Part shown: piece by piece, positions 44,869 to 53,120 of the stretch
Layout of the letters: each line of letters starts with the position of its first letter
How positions within the stretch are numbered: the stretch's first letter is position 1
From: Methylobacterium sp. J-070
GTDB lineage: Bacteria > Pseudomonadota > Alphaproteobacteria > Rhizobiales > Beijerinckiaceae
Direction of reading: 5' to 3'
Length of the DNA stretch: 64,000 nucleotides
NCBI RefSeq assembly: GCF_022829385.1
Contig: NZ_JAKSXX010000066.1
Location: forward strand, 1-64,000
Translations under genes and position numbers: made by a program
Notes under the pieces: generated by a model
What the model saw: the letters and a program-made list of their open reading frames with translations, nothing else
Database searches by the model: none
What the model was told of the DNA's origin: nothing

Positions 44869-46635
44869 TCAATCGGGCAGCGCGAAGACCAGCAGTGCGT
44901 CGCCGGTGCCGAAGCCGGACGCCTTGGTGTAGGACGCGCCGCCGGCCGCCACCGCCACGTATTGCTTGCCGTCCAACGCGTAGGTCATGGCCGGCCCGCT
45001 GATCCCCGCGCCGCACTGGAAGCGCCAGAGCACCCGGCCGTCGCCCGCGTCGTGGGCGTCGAGGTGGCCGTCCTCCTCGCCGGAGAACACGAGGCCGCCC
45101 GCGGTCGCCAGCGTCCCGCCCGACAGACGGCTCGCCGAACGCACCGACCACGCGATCCTGCCGCCTCCGTTGAGGTCGACGGCGGTGAGGGTGCTGAAGG
45201 ACGGCTCGCCCTTCGCCTCGCCGGTCTCGGTGTAGCGAATCTCCGGCCGGCCCGCGGCGGCCGGCACGGTCTTCACCGTGTAGGTCGTCGCCCCATGGCG
45301 GACCTGCACGTAGGCGAGGCGCCCGTCATACGCGGTGGGCGGCCAGGAGACCGCGCCGAGCGGACCGGGCGCCACCACCGTTCCTTCAGCGGTCGGCGGC
45401 GCGAACAGGTTCTTCTGGTCGAGGAGCGGCGCCGAGCGCTCAAGCAGCTTGCCCGATGCGCGGTCGTGGACATAGATCCAGCCGGTCTTGCTCGCCGAGG
45501 CCACCGCCTTGGCGCCGCCGGGCAGGTCGAGCAGGAAGGGCGGTGCGGCGACGTCGTAGCCCCACTCGTCGTGCGGCACCTGCTGATAGTACCAGCGCAG
45601 CGTGCCGGTCTTCACGTCGAGGGCGACGAGGCACATCGTGTAGAGGTTGTCCCCCGGCCGCGAGAGGCCGAAATTCTGCGGCGCCGGGTTGCCGGTCCCG
45701 AGGAAGATCAGGCCCAGATCGGGATCGTAGGCCGGCGTCATCCAGAGGGAGCCGCCGCCGACGCGCCAGGCGTCCCGGTTGGCCGGCGCGGCGGCCTTCT
45801 CGGCGGCGATGTCCCGGTGGAGCGGCGTGCCGTCGGCGGCCGTCTCGACGAACCCGCCCTCCCAGCCCTCCGAGGGGGTGACGTACCAGCGCCAGCGCTC
45901 GTCGCCGGTCTTGGCGTCGTAGGCCGCGAGCCAGCCGCGCCGGCCGTAGCCGCCCTCGATCCCCACCACCGCGCCGCCGTCGAGGCCGCCCGCCTCGTCC
46001 GCGATGTGGAGTCCGTAGCCCGCGCCGGTGACGCCGACGATCACCAGCCCGTCGGCGACGAGCGGCGGCATCTTGAAGCCCAGGCGGCTCGACCCCTGCA
46101 CCGGCTTCCCGCCGAGGGTGGCCGCCAGCCCCGAGGCGGTCTCGGTCTCGCCCTCCTCCGGGCGGACCGCCTCCTTGTCCCAGACCACCTTGCCCGTCTT
46201 GGCGTCCAGGGCGATCAGCCGCCCGTCCATGGTCGCCTCGAACACGAGGCCGCCGGAGACTGCGAGCCCGCGGTTCGAGGGCGGCCCGAAGATCTTCTCC
46301 GTGCGCGGCTTGTGCGTGTAGGTCCAGAGCGGCTTGCCGGTGCGCGCATCGAGGGCCGCGACGTTGTTCTGCGTCGTGGACAGGTAGAGCGTCCCGTCCA
46401 CCATCACCGGCTGTGCCTGGAAGTAGCCGGTCACGCCGGTCTGGAACATCCAGGCGGGCCGCAGCCGGGCGACGCTCGCGCGGTCGATCTGGGTGAGCTC
46501 GGAAAAATTGCGGTTGCTGGGATCGTGGCCGAAGGCCGGCCAGGGGGTCTCGGCGGCGAAGGCTGCGCGTGGCGTCGCGATCAGCCCCAAGCAAGCAAGC
46601 CAGAATCCCTTGTCGATCCGAGTGATGGGCGGCAC
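44869..46635 (-). CDS. PQQ-type beta-propeller dehydrogenase-like protein
   Basis: 588 residues with a signal peptide (FWLACLGLIATPRAAFAAE), hence periplasmic. Repeated tryptophan-docking motifs (ALDARTGKPLWTY, ALDAKTGKVVW, AYDAKTGDERWRW, ALDVKTGTLRWYY) indicate the eight-bladed quinoprotein propeller, and LGTGNPAPQNFG is a quinoprotein landmark. SKTGWIYVHDR keeps the Lys (383) matching E. coli glucose dehydrogenase Lys493. The usual W-D-x-D active-site segment reads W-G-Y-D (358-361), so the catalytic base position is Gly. No cytochrome domain was seen. Substrate unknown; activity is uncertain. Confidence 0.82.
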   Translation of the reverse strand: MPPITRIDKGFWLACLGLIATPRAAFAAETPWPAFGHDPSNRNFSELTQIDRASVARLRPAWMFQTGVTGYFQAQPVMVDGTLYLSTTQNNVAALDARTGKPLWTYTHKPRTEKIFGPPSNRGLAVSGGLVFEATMDGRLIALDAKTGKVVWDKEAVRPEEGETETASGLAATLGGKPVQGSSRLGFKMPPLVADGLVIVGVTGAGYGLHIADEAGGLDGGAVVGIEGGYGRRGWLAAYDAKTGDERWRWYVTPSEGWEGGFVETAADGTPLHRDIAAEKAAAPANRDAWRVGGGSLWMTPAYDPDLGLIFLGTGNPAPQNFGLSRPGDNLYTMCLVALDVKTGTLRWYYQQVPHDEWGYDVAAPPFLLDLPGGAKAVASASKTGWIYVHDRASGKLLERSAPLLDQKNLFAPPTAEGTVVAPGPLGAVSWPPTAYDGRLAYVQVRHGATTYTVKTVPAAAGRPEIRYTETGEAKGEPSFSTLTAVDLNGGGRIAWSVRSASRLSGGTLATAGGLVFSGEEDGHLDAHDAGDGRVLWRFQCGAGISGPAMTYALDGKQYVAVAAGGASYTKASGFGTGDALLVFALPD

Positions 46636-46696
46636 GGCGTTTCGTCTCCCTATTCTTCTGGGCGATCGCTTCCGCGGAGGTTGCGTCGCAGCTCTG

Positions 46697-46737
46697 TTAT
46701 CGGGCGCGTTTGCACAGGTCCGTATCTTATCGGATAC
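46697..46737. promoter_or_regulatory. candidate toxin-antitoxin operator
   Basis: Two direct copies of TTATCGG (46697-46703 and 46727-46733) are spaced 30 bases start to start, and the second overlaps a dyad GTATC-ttatcg-GATAC (46722-46737). The cluster is AT-richer than its surroundings and ends 5 bases before the preferred toxin start. Autoregulatory operators are expected there in such modules. Confidence 0.4.
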
Positions 46738-46742
46738 AGAGC

Positions 46743-47036
46743 TTGCCCGAAGTTTCGACCCCGGAGGTGCTCGATCGATGGATCGACCGACTTCGCGATA
46801 CGGTCGGGCGGGCCCGCTTCCGGCGCCGGATCGTGCGCCTCCCGGCGGATCATCGCGGCCACGTGGCCCCGGTCGGCGGCGGGGTGAGCGAGATGAAGAT
46901 CGATACAGGTCCCGGTTACCGTGTCTACTTCGTCGTACGCGCCGATGGCGGGATCGTCATCCTGCTGTGCGGCGGTGACAAGGACTCGCAGGCCCGCGAC
47001 ATCGCCCGGGCACACGATCTCGGGCGTATGGTTTGA
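46743..47036 (+). CDS. RelE/HigB-like toxin of the HI1419 type
   Basis: 97 residues from TTG at 46743; TTG at 46710 gives 108. The shorter form aligns better with the family start (Trp at position 13, then RLRDTVGRARF). The core GGGVSEMKIDTGPGYRVYF and ILLCGGDKDSQARDI is diagnostic of the addiction-module killer family TIGR02683. These are ribosome-dependent or free mRNA interferases. The toxin precedes the antitoxin by 11 bases, the usual order for this type. Confidence 0.85.
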   Translation: MPEVSTPEVLDRWIDRLRDTVGRARFRRRIVRLPADHRGHVAPVGGGVSEMKIDTGPGYRVYFVVRADGGIVILLCGGDKDSQARDIARAHDLGRMV

Positions 47037-47047
47037 GCAGGCAGCGC

Positions 47048-47368
47048 ATGGCCGACATCAAGACACCCACGCAGCCCTTCGATGTGGCGACCCAGATCCT
47101 CGCCCCCGAAGAGGCCGCTGCCTATCGCTCGGCGGCCCTGGAGGAGAGCGATCCCGCGGCGTTCAGTCGGGCGCTCGGCGACGTCGCGCGGGCGCGCAGC
47201 ATGGCGTCCATCGCGGATGCCAGCGGCCTGGGCCGCGGGAGCCTCTACACGGCCCTGTCGCAGACCGGGAACCCGAGCCTCGACACCGTTCAGCGCGTGA
47301 TTGCGGCCCTGGGGCTGACGCTGGCCGTTGTCCCGTCCCGGCAGGCGACGGGGTCGGATCGCGGCTGA
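47048..47368 (+). CDS. HI1420-type antitoxin with helix-turn-helix
   Basis: 106 residues from ATG at 47048. The block DPAAFSRALGDVARARSMAS, then IADASGLGRGSLYTALS and NPSLDTVQRVIAALGL, is the TIGR02684 addiction-module antidote signature: an Xre-like HTH that both neutralises the toxin and represses the pair. It lies 11 bases after the toxin. Its stop is 3 bases from the convergent ankyrin gene. Confidence 0.87.
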   Translation: MADIKTPTQPFDVATQILAPEEAAAYRSAALEESDPAAFSRALGDVARARSMASIADASGLGRGSLYTALSQTGNPSLDTVQRVIAALGLTLAVVPSRQATGSDRG

Positions 47369-47371
47369 CGC

Positions 47372-47896
47372 TCAGCGCTTCGCCCCATCAAGCTGCGCCG
47401 GCGTCGCCTGCGCGCCCATGGCCCGGGCCATGTCGGCGGCGCTCTGGCCGGAGGCGTCGCGCCTGTCCGGGTCGGCGCCGTGCTGGAGGAGCAGATCGAC
47501 CATCTCGGTCCGGTCGAACATCGCGGCCGTCATCAGGGCGGTGCGGGTGCCGTCGCCGGTGCCGTCCACCGCGGCCCCGTGTTGGAGCAGCAGCCGCGCC
47601 ATCGCCAGGTCGTTCTTGAACGCCGCGCCGGCGAGCGGCGTCTGGCCGCGATCGTTGGCGAGTTCCGGGTCGCCGCCGGCCTCCAGGATCACCCGGGCGG
47701 CGTCCGCCTGGCCGTTGTAGGCGGCGAGCATCAGCAGGCTGTCGCCCTTGTCGTTGCGCAGGTTCGCCGGCAACCCCTGCCCGAACAGCTCCGCCAGTTC
47801 ATCCGCATGGCCCATCCGGGCGTACTGGAAGACCCGGGCCGCGAAGGCGAGGGTGTCGTCGTCGAGGGTGGGGCGTGCGTTCAGTTCTGAGGCCAT
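47372..47896 (-). CDS. ankyrin-repeat protein
   Basis: 174 residues with about four ankyrin repeats, for example KGDSLLMLAAYNGQADAARV, GQTPLAGAAFKNDLAMARLL and RTALMTAAMFDRTEMVDLLL. There is no signal peptide. Small ankyrin proteins of this kind act as scaffolds or, near catalase genes, in oxidative stress; no catalase gene is present here. It is convergent with the antitoxin, 3 bases apart, and divergent from the gene at 48028. Confidence 0.87.
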   Translation of the reverse strand: MASELNARPTLDDDTLAFAARVFQYARMGHADELAELFGQGLPANLRNDKGDSLLMLAAYNGQADAARVILEAGGDPELANDRGQTPLAGAAFKNDLAMARLLLQHGAAVDGTGDGTRTALMTAAMFDRTEMVDLLLQHGADPDRRDASGQSAADMARAMGAQATPAQLDGAKR

Positions 47897-48027
47897 CAGG
47901 TGCTCATCTCACCACCGGATCCGATCTGCGCCGACGCGGCGCTGCAGCTTCGGGAACGGTTTCGTCGCGACGCTCGTTCCAGCCCCCCGACCCCGGCCAG
48001 AAGACCCCGCGTCTCCGGAGCGCAACG

Positions 48028-48240
48028 ATGCCCCGACCGTTTGAGCCCTACGCCGACGCGCTGCGCACCGCCCGCGAGATCGTGCGCGAACAGGCGGGGG
48101 CCGTGGCGGAGGCGGCCGTTCAGGCGAACGCGCACGCCTACGACGAGGCCTGCAATGGGCTCGTCGTGCGGATCGCGCAAGCCATCGTCGATGCCGGCGA
48201 GGTCGCCGTCGGGTATCGCCGGGATCACGAGGCCGCCTGA
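48028..48240 (+). CDS. small helical hypothetical protein
   Basis: 70 residues from ATG at 48028, mostly Ala-rich amphipathic helix (ADALRTAREIVREQAGAVAE, VRIAQAIVDAGEVAVGYR). Codon use is as in the neighbours. It ends 5 bases from the convergent uvrB end. No family was recognised. Confidence 0.55.
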   Translation: MPRPFEPYADALRTAREIVREQAGAVAEAAVQANAHAYDEACNGLVVRIAQAIVDAGEVAVGYRRDHEAA

Positions 48241-48245
48241 ACCGA

Positions 48246-50990
48246 TCACCCGCGCTTGCGGCCGCCGCCCCCCTTGTACTTGGGCTTCTGCCCGCCGAGC
48301 CCCTGCGTCGAGCGCGGCTTCGGCCGCTCCTGCCAGGGTACGGCGCCGGCCGGCAGCTCCCGGTCCGTGCCCGGGCCCATATCGTCGAGGTCGGGCTTGG
48401 CGATGCGGCTGCCCCCGCCCCCGCGCGGGGGCTTCCGGCCGAACTTGCCGGCCTCGCGCTCCACGTCGTCCTGGCGGGCCATGGGATCGTCCGAGACCAG
48501 CAGCTCGGTCGCCTGAAGGCGCTTCAGCTCGTCGCGCAGGCGCGCCGCCTCCTCGAAGTCGAGATCGGCGGCGGCTGCGCGCATCCGCTTCTCGAGATCC
48601 GCCATCACGGCCTTGAGGTTGTGGCCCACCGTGATCGCGTCCTTGGCCAAGCCGGTATCGACCTGGACGTGGTCGCGCTCGAACACGCTGCTGAGGATGT
48701 CGGCGATGCCGCGCTTCACGCTCTGCGGCGTGATGCCGTGCTCCGCGTTGTAGGCGAGCTGCTTGGCGCGGCGTCGCTCGGTCTCGGCCATCGCCCGCTC
48801 CATCGAGCCGGTGATGGTGTCGGCGTACAGGATGCAGCGGGCGTCGGCGTTGCGGGCGGCGCGGCCGATGGTCTGGATCAGCGAGGTCTCCGAGCGGAGG
48901 AACCCCTCCTTGTCGGCGTCGAGGAGGGCCACCAGGGCGCATTCCGGGATGTCGAGGCCCTCGCGCAGCAGGTTGATGCCGATCAGCACGTCGAAGGCGC
49001 CGAGGCGCAGGTCACGGATGATCTCGATCCGCTCCAGGGTGTCGATGTCGGAATGCATGTAGCGCACCCGCACGCCGTTCTCGTGCAGGTACTCGGTGAG
49101 GTCCTCGGCCATGCGCTTGGTGAGCGTGGTCACGAGGGTCCGGTAGCCGGCCTGGGCGACCTCCCGGACCTCGCCCAGAAGATCGTCGACCTGGCTCCGG
49201 GCCGGGCGGATCTCGATCACCGGATCGACGAGGCCGGTGGGGCGGATCACCTGCTCGGCGAAGATGCCGCCGGTCTGCTCCATCTCCCATTTGCCGGGCG
49301 TCGCCGAGACGTGGACCGTCATCGGCCGCATCGCGTCCCATTCCTCGAAGCGCAGGGGGCGGTTGTCGAGGCAGGACGGCAGCCGGAAGCCGTACTCGGC
49401 GAGCGTCGCCTTGCGGCGGAAGTCGCCCCGGTACATGCCGCCGATCTGCGGCACGGTGACGTGGCTCTCGTCGGTGAAGACCAGGGCGTTGTCGGGCAGG
49501 TACTCGAACAGGGTCGGCGGCGGCTCGCCCGGCTTCCGGCCGGTGAGATAGCGGGAATAGTTCTCGATGCCGTTGCAGGCGCCAGTGGCCTCGATCATCT
49601 CGATGTCAAAGGTGCAGCGCTGGTCGATCCGCTGCGCCTCGATCAGGCGCCCCATCTTGGTCAGCTCCTCGATCCGGGCGTTGAGCTCCGTCTTGATCCC
49701 CTTGATCGCCTGCTGCAGCGTCGGACGCGGCGTGACGTAGTGGGAGTTCGCGTAGACCTTCACGAACTTTAGCTCGGCGATGGTCTTGCCGGTGAGCGGG
49801 TCGAACTCGACGATGCTCTCGACCTCGTCGCCGAACAGGCCGATCCGCCAGCCGCGATCCTCGAGGTGGGCGGGCCACAGCTCGATGGAATCGCCCCGGA
49901 CCCGGAAGGTGCCGCGGGCGAAGTCCGACTGGATCCGCTTGTACTGCAGGGCCACCAGATCGGCGATGAGCTGGCGCTGCTCGATCCGCTCAGCCAACGA
50001 GACCGTGAACGACATCGCCGTGTAGGTCTCGACCGAGCCGATGCCGTAGATGCACGAGACCGAGGCGACGATGATCACGTCGTCGCGCTCCAGCAGGGCG
50101 CGGGTGGCGGAGTGGCGCATCCGGTCGATCTGCTCGTTGATCGAGGATTCCTTCTCGATGAACGTGTCGGAGCGGGGGACGTAGGCCTCGGGCTGATAGT
50201 AGTCGTAGTAGGAGACGAAATACTCGACGGCGTTGTCGGGAAAGAACGTCTTGAACTCCCCGTAGAGCTGCGCGGCCAGGGTCTTGTTGGGCGCCAGGAT
50301 CAGGGCCGGGCGCTGCGTCTCCTCGATGATCTTGGCCATCGTGAAGGTCTTGCCCGAGCCGGTGACGCCGAGCAGCACCTGATCGCGCTCCAGCGCCTGC
50401 ACGCCGCCGACCAGTTCGGCAATGGCCCTCGGCTGGTCGCCGGCCGGCTCGAACTCGGATTTCAGCGTGAACCGGAGCCCGCCCTCGGATTTCTGCGGGC
50501 GCTCCGGCCGGTGCGGCGTCCAGGTCTTGCCGTCCTTGAACAGCGGGTTGCCCTCGGTGAGCAGCCGCTCCAGGGCCGTCACCGTCGCCGAGGCGCCGCC
50601 GTCGCCGCCGGGATCCGGCAGGTCGGCGCCCTCCGGGACGGGGCCGTCCTCGGGCGGTATCAGGCCCAGGGCCTGGGCGAGACGCGGGTCGACATCCGCG
50701 GCGTCGCCCAGCGCGAAGCCGGCCTGGGGCGCCTCCGCGAAACCGTCACGGGCGATCTCGGCCCGCCGCCCGGCGGCCGTGGGGGTCCCGCCCTTGCCGG
50801 CGCGCCCCTTGGGCTTGCCCGGTCGCGCGGGCGTCTCCGCGGGCGCTTCGACCGCCGTCGGCCGGTTGCGATTGAGCGCCGGGTTCAGCAATTCCGCCAG
50901 ATAGGTGTCGAGCGGCTTCAGCTCGGGTTTCGACGCCTTGGCGGACGAAGCCGTGACGGAGGCGGCGCGCGATTTCTTCGGAGCGGGCAT
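48246..50990 (-). CDS. uvrB: UvrABC excinuclease subunit B
   Basis: Damage verification helicase of nucleotide excision repair. From ATG at 50990 it has 914 residues. Residues 1-171 are a Pro/Ala/Lys/Gly-rich extension absent from standard UvrB. The core starts at [15 protein letters not shown], with GVTGSGKT at 208-215, the [12 protein letters not shown] beta-hairpin region, DESHVT, and GRAARN motif VI. A C-terminal UVR domain ([18 protein letters not shown]) is followed by a Gly/Lys/Arg-rich tail. No alphaproteobacterial LexA-type direct repeat GTTC-N7-GTTC was seen upstream. Confidence 0.95.
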   Translation of the reverse strand: MPAPKKSRAASVTASSAKASKPELKPLDTYLAELLNPALNRNRPTAVEAPAETPARPGKPKGRAGKGGTPTAAGRRAEIARDGFAEAPQAGFALGDAADVDPRLAQALGLIPPEDGPVPEGADLPDPGGDGGASATVTALERLLTEGNPLFKDGKTWTPHRPERPQKSEGGLRFTLKSEFEPAGDQPRAIAELVGGVQALERDQVLLGVTGSGKTFTMAKIIEETQRPALILAPNKTLAAQLYGEFKTFFPDNAVEYFVSYYDYYQPEAYVPRSDTFIEKESSINEQIDRMRHSATRALLERDDVIIVASVSCIYGIGSVETYTAMSFTVSLAERIEQRQLIADLVALQYKRIQSDFARGTFRVRGDSIELWPAHLEDRGWRIGLFGDEVESIVEFDPLTGKTIAELKFVKVYANSHYVTPRPTLQQAIKGIKTELNARIEELTKMGRLIEAQRIDQRCTFDIEMIEATGACNGIENYSRYLTGRKPGEPPPTLFEYLPDNALVFTDESHVTVPQIGGMYRGDFRRKATLAEYGFRLPSCLDNRPLRFEEWDAMRPMTVHVSATPGKWEMEQTGGIFAEQVIRPTGLVDPVIEIRPARSQVDDLLGEVREVAQAGYRTLVTTLTKRMAEDLTEYLHENGVRVRYMHSDIDTLERIEIIRDLRLGAFDVLIGINLLREGLDIPECALVALLDADKEGFLRSETSLIQTIGRAARNADARCILYADTITGSMERAMAETERRRAKQLAYNAEHGITPQSVKRGIADILSSVFERDHVQVDTGLAKDAITVGHNLKAVMADLEKRMRAAAADLDFEEAARLRDELKRLQATELLVSDDPMARQDDVEREAGKFGRKPPRGGGGSRIAKPDLDDMGPGTDRELPAGAVPWQERPKPRSTQGLGGQKPKYKGGGGRKRG

Positions 50991-51238
50991 GGCGCCAATA
51001 TGGGCCCGCCGACGCCCGTGAGAAACCCTGTCCGGCCGGGAGTTTTGACGCTCCCCTCCCCCGAGCACCGGCCCGGCGTCCGGACCGCTACGGCCGCTGT
51101 CCGGTCTGGATTGACTGGGCAATACAACCGTTAGGTAGAATTCATCCCCTTTCGGACTCGATTCGCGCCGCCACCGCCGAGAAAATCCGCCGCCGTAACA
51201 GGCGCGAATTCACTTGCGACGGTTCCGCGACGCCGTTA

Positions 51239-51253
51239 CTTTGCGGCGCAAAG
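51239..51253. promoter_or_regulatory. perfect dyad upstream of the membrane protein/regulator/uppS cluster
   Basis: CTTTGC-GGC-GCAAAG is a 15-base perfect inverted repeat ending 18 bases before the start at 51272. A TTGCGA element sits about 25 bases upstream, so the dyad would cover the -10 or initiation region. It is a natural operator candidate for the winged-helix regulator encoded second in the cluster. It could instead be a leader hairpin. Confidence 0.45.
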
Positions 51254-51271
51254 CGCGATGAAGCCCGGGGC

Positions 51272-51898
51272 ATGAGGGGCATGCAGGACCTGGACAAGGC
51301 ATTGGCCGACATCGTGGCGATCCGCTCGCAGATCGCGCGCGATACGGCGTTCCGTGGAGTGGGGGCGGCGACCGTGGCCGGCACCGGCGGCCTCGCGCTG
51401 GCCTGTGCGGCCGGGCAGGCCCTGTGGCTCGGAGATCCGACGGCCCGGACCGGCCTGTTCTTCGGCCTGTGGATCGCGGCCGCCCTGGCGGCTTTCGCGA
51501 TGATCGGGGTCGAGGCGATGCGGCGGACGCGCCGCCTGCATTCCGGCCTTGCCGACGCCATGGTGTGGAACGCCATCGAGGTGTTCCTGCCGGCCGCCGG
51601 CGCGGGGGCGTGCCTTGCCATGGTGATCGCCCGGTTCGCCCCCGGCGAGGTCTGGATGCTGCCGGGGCTGTGGCAGGTCCTGGTCGGCCTCGGCCTGTTC
51701 GCTTCGGCGCGGATCCTGCCCCGGGCGGTGCAGGGCGTGGGCGCGTGGTACCTGCTCGCGGGGCTTGCGGGGCTGGCCTTTTCGGCGGAGACGCACCTCC
51801 TCTCCCCGTGGACCATGGGCCTGCCCTTCCTCGTCGGCCAGACCTGGCTGGCGGTGATCATTCATCGCGGCGCGCGGTCCTTCGATGACGACCTCTGA
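51272..51898 (+). CDS. multi-pass membrane protein, unknown function
   Basis: 208 residues (an in-frame ATG at 51281 also fits) with about five to six hydrophobic segments, for example ATVAGTGGLALACAAGQAL, GLFFGLWIAAALAAFAMIG and VLVGLGLFASARILP. There is a basic loop MRRTRRLH and a short acidic C-terminus. It overlaps the regulator gene by 14 bases, so the two are translationally coupled. The pairing of such a membrane protein with a winged-helix regulator suggests a sensor or anti-regulator role, which is inference. Confidence 0.8.
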   Translation: MRGMQDLDKALADIVAIRSQIARDTAFRGVGAATVAGTGGLALACAAGQALWLGDPTARTGLFFGLWIAAALAAFAMIGVEAMRRTRRLHSGLADAMVWNAIEVFLPAAGAGACLAMVIARFAPGEVWMLPGLWQVLVGLGLFASARILPRAVQGVGAWYLLAGLAGLAFSAETHLLSPWTMGLPFLVGQTWLAVIIHRGARSFDDDL

Positions 51899-52274
51899 TC
51901 GGGACGACGGGCGCTTCTCCTACGAGGGGCTCGACAGGATCATCCACGAACGGGCGCGCCTCTCCGTGCTCACGTCCCTAGTGGCACATCCCAAGGGCCT
52001 GCCCTTCCCGGACCTCAAGCGGCTCTGCGGACTGACCGACGGCAACCTGAGCCGGCACCTCGCGGTGCTGAGCGAGGCCGATCTGGTCAGCCTGGAGAAG
52101 GGTTCCGCCCACAACCGCCCGCAGACCGTGTGCCGGCTGACCGCGAGCGGACGCCAGCGGTTCATCGGCTATCTGGGCGTGCTGGAGCAGGTGGTGCGGG
52201 ACGCCGCGGAAGCGGCGGAGCGCGGACCGGATGCGGGCCGGCGCGGCCTCGATCCGGTCACGAAACCGGCGTGA
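51885..52274 (+). CDS. winged-helix transcriptional regulator
   Basis: 129 residues. DRIIHERARLSVLTSLVAHP, FPDLKRLCGLTDGNLSRHLAV and EADLVSLEKG form a compact wHTH of the ArsR/MarR-like HTH_34 type: recognition helix DGNLSRHL and wing KGSAHNRPQTVCRL. No metal-binding Cys pair is present. It is coupled to the membrane protein gene upstream, and 77 bases separate it from uppS. Confidence 0.85.
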   Translation: MTTSDRDDGRFSYEGLDRIIHERARLSVLTSLVAHPKGLPFPDLKRLCGLTDGNLSRHLAVLSEADLVSLEKGSAHNRPQTVCRLTASGRQRFIGYLGVLEQVVRDAAEAAERGPDAGRRGLDPVTKPA

Positions 52275-52351
52275 GACGGCCGGATACGCCTCTGATTGTT
52301 AACATCGACCCGATAAACTTCAGCGATACGCCCAGGCCGGGAGACTTTACG

Positions 52352-53077
52352 ATGCAAAGCGAAGCGGCGCCGAAGGCTCTGCACGCCGCGATCATCATGG
52401 ACGGCAACGGGCGTTGGGCGACGCAGCGCGGACTGCCGCGGCTCGCCGGGCATCATCGCGGCGTGGAAGCGATCCGGCGCACCGCCGAGGCCTGCCCGGA
52501 TCACGGGATCGGCACGCTGACGCTCTACGCCTTCTCGGCAGACAATTGGCAGCGCCCGGTCGAGGAGGTCGGCGGGCTGATGCGGCTCCTGCGCTCCTAC
52601 CTGCGGAACGAGACGCAGCGGCTCGCCCGCACCGGCACCCGGCTCAGCGTCGTGGGGCGGCGCGACCGGTTGCCGGACGGCATCCCCGCGGCGATCGCGG
52701 CCGCGGAAGCCGCGACCGCAGCGGGCACACGCCTCCATCTGCGCATCTGCGTCGACTATTCGGCCCGCGACGCGATCATCGCGGCAGCGCAGGGCCCTCA
52801 GGGCACCGACCCGATCACCCGGGAGAGCTTCGGCGCCCTGGTGGCGGGCCCGATGCACGGGTCGCCCGTCGAGGTCGACCTGCTGATCCGCACCGGCGGC
52901 GAGCGGCGGCTCTCGGACTTCATGCTGTGGGAAGCGGCCTACGCCGAGTTGCATTTCACCGAACGGATGTGGCCCGATTTCGGGCCCGAGGACCTCGCCG
53001 AGGCGGTCGCCGAATTCACCCGCCGCGAGCGCCGATTCGGAGGGCTGAAGGCGCCGGCCGTCTCCGCCGCCGCTTGA
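52352..53077 (+). CDS. uppS: cis-prenyltransferase (isoprenyl diphosphate synthase, UppS type)
   Basis: Elongates farnesyl diphosphate with cis-isoprene units to make carrier lipid for peptidoglycan. From ATG at 52352 it has 241 residues: catalytic IIMDGNGRWATQRG with Asp17, HHRGVEAIR, the YAFSADNWQRP segment and DLLIRTGGERRLSDFMLWE. All key residues are kept. It is not beside frr/cdsA/dxr as the housekeeping uppS usually is, so it may be a second copy. Confidence 0.92.
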   Translation: MQSEAAPKALHAAIIMDGNGRWATQRGLPRLAGHHRGVEAIRRTAEACPDHGIGTLTLYAFSADNWQRPVEEVGGLMRLLRSYLRNETQRLARTGTRLSVVGRRDRLPDGIPAAIAAAEAATAAGTRLHLRICVDYSARDAIIAAAQGPQGTDPITRESFGALVAGPMHGSPVEVDLLIRTGGERRLSDFMLWEAAYAELHFTERMWPDFGPEDLAEAVAEFTRRERRFGGLKAPAVSAAA

Positions 53078-53120
53078 GGGTGCTTGACGGGCGCGTCCCG
53101 GCGCGCAGAGGGTTTCCGGC

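Noticed and set aside
44813..45151. Upstream extension of the thioesterase reading frame
   Set aside because: The extension lies inside the PQQ-propeller coding sequence on the same strand in another frame and has shadow composition. The hotdog family starts at 44812.
50991..51271. Possible LexA/SOS box upstream of uvrB
   Set aside because: No GTTC-N7-GTTC direct repeat (the alphaproteobacterial type) was found on either strand in the gap. A nearby GTTCCGCGACGCCGTTAC is not a match.
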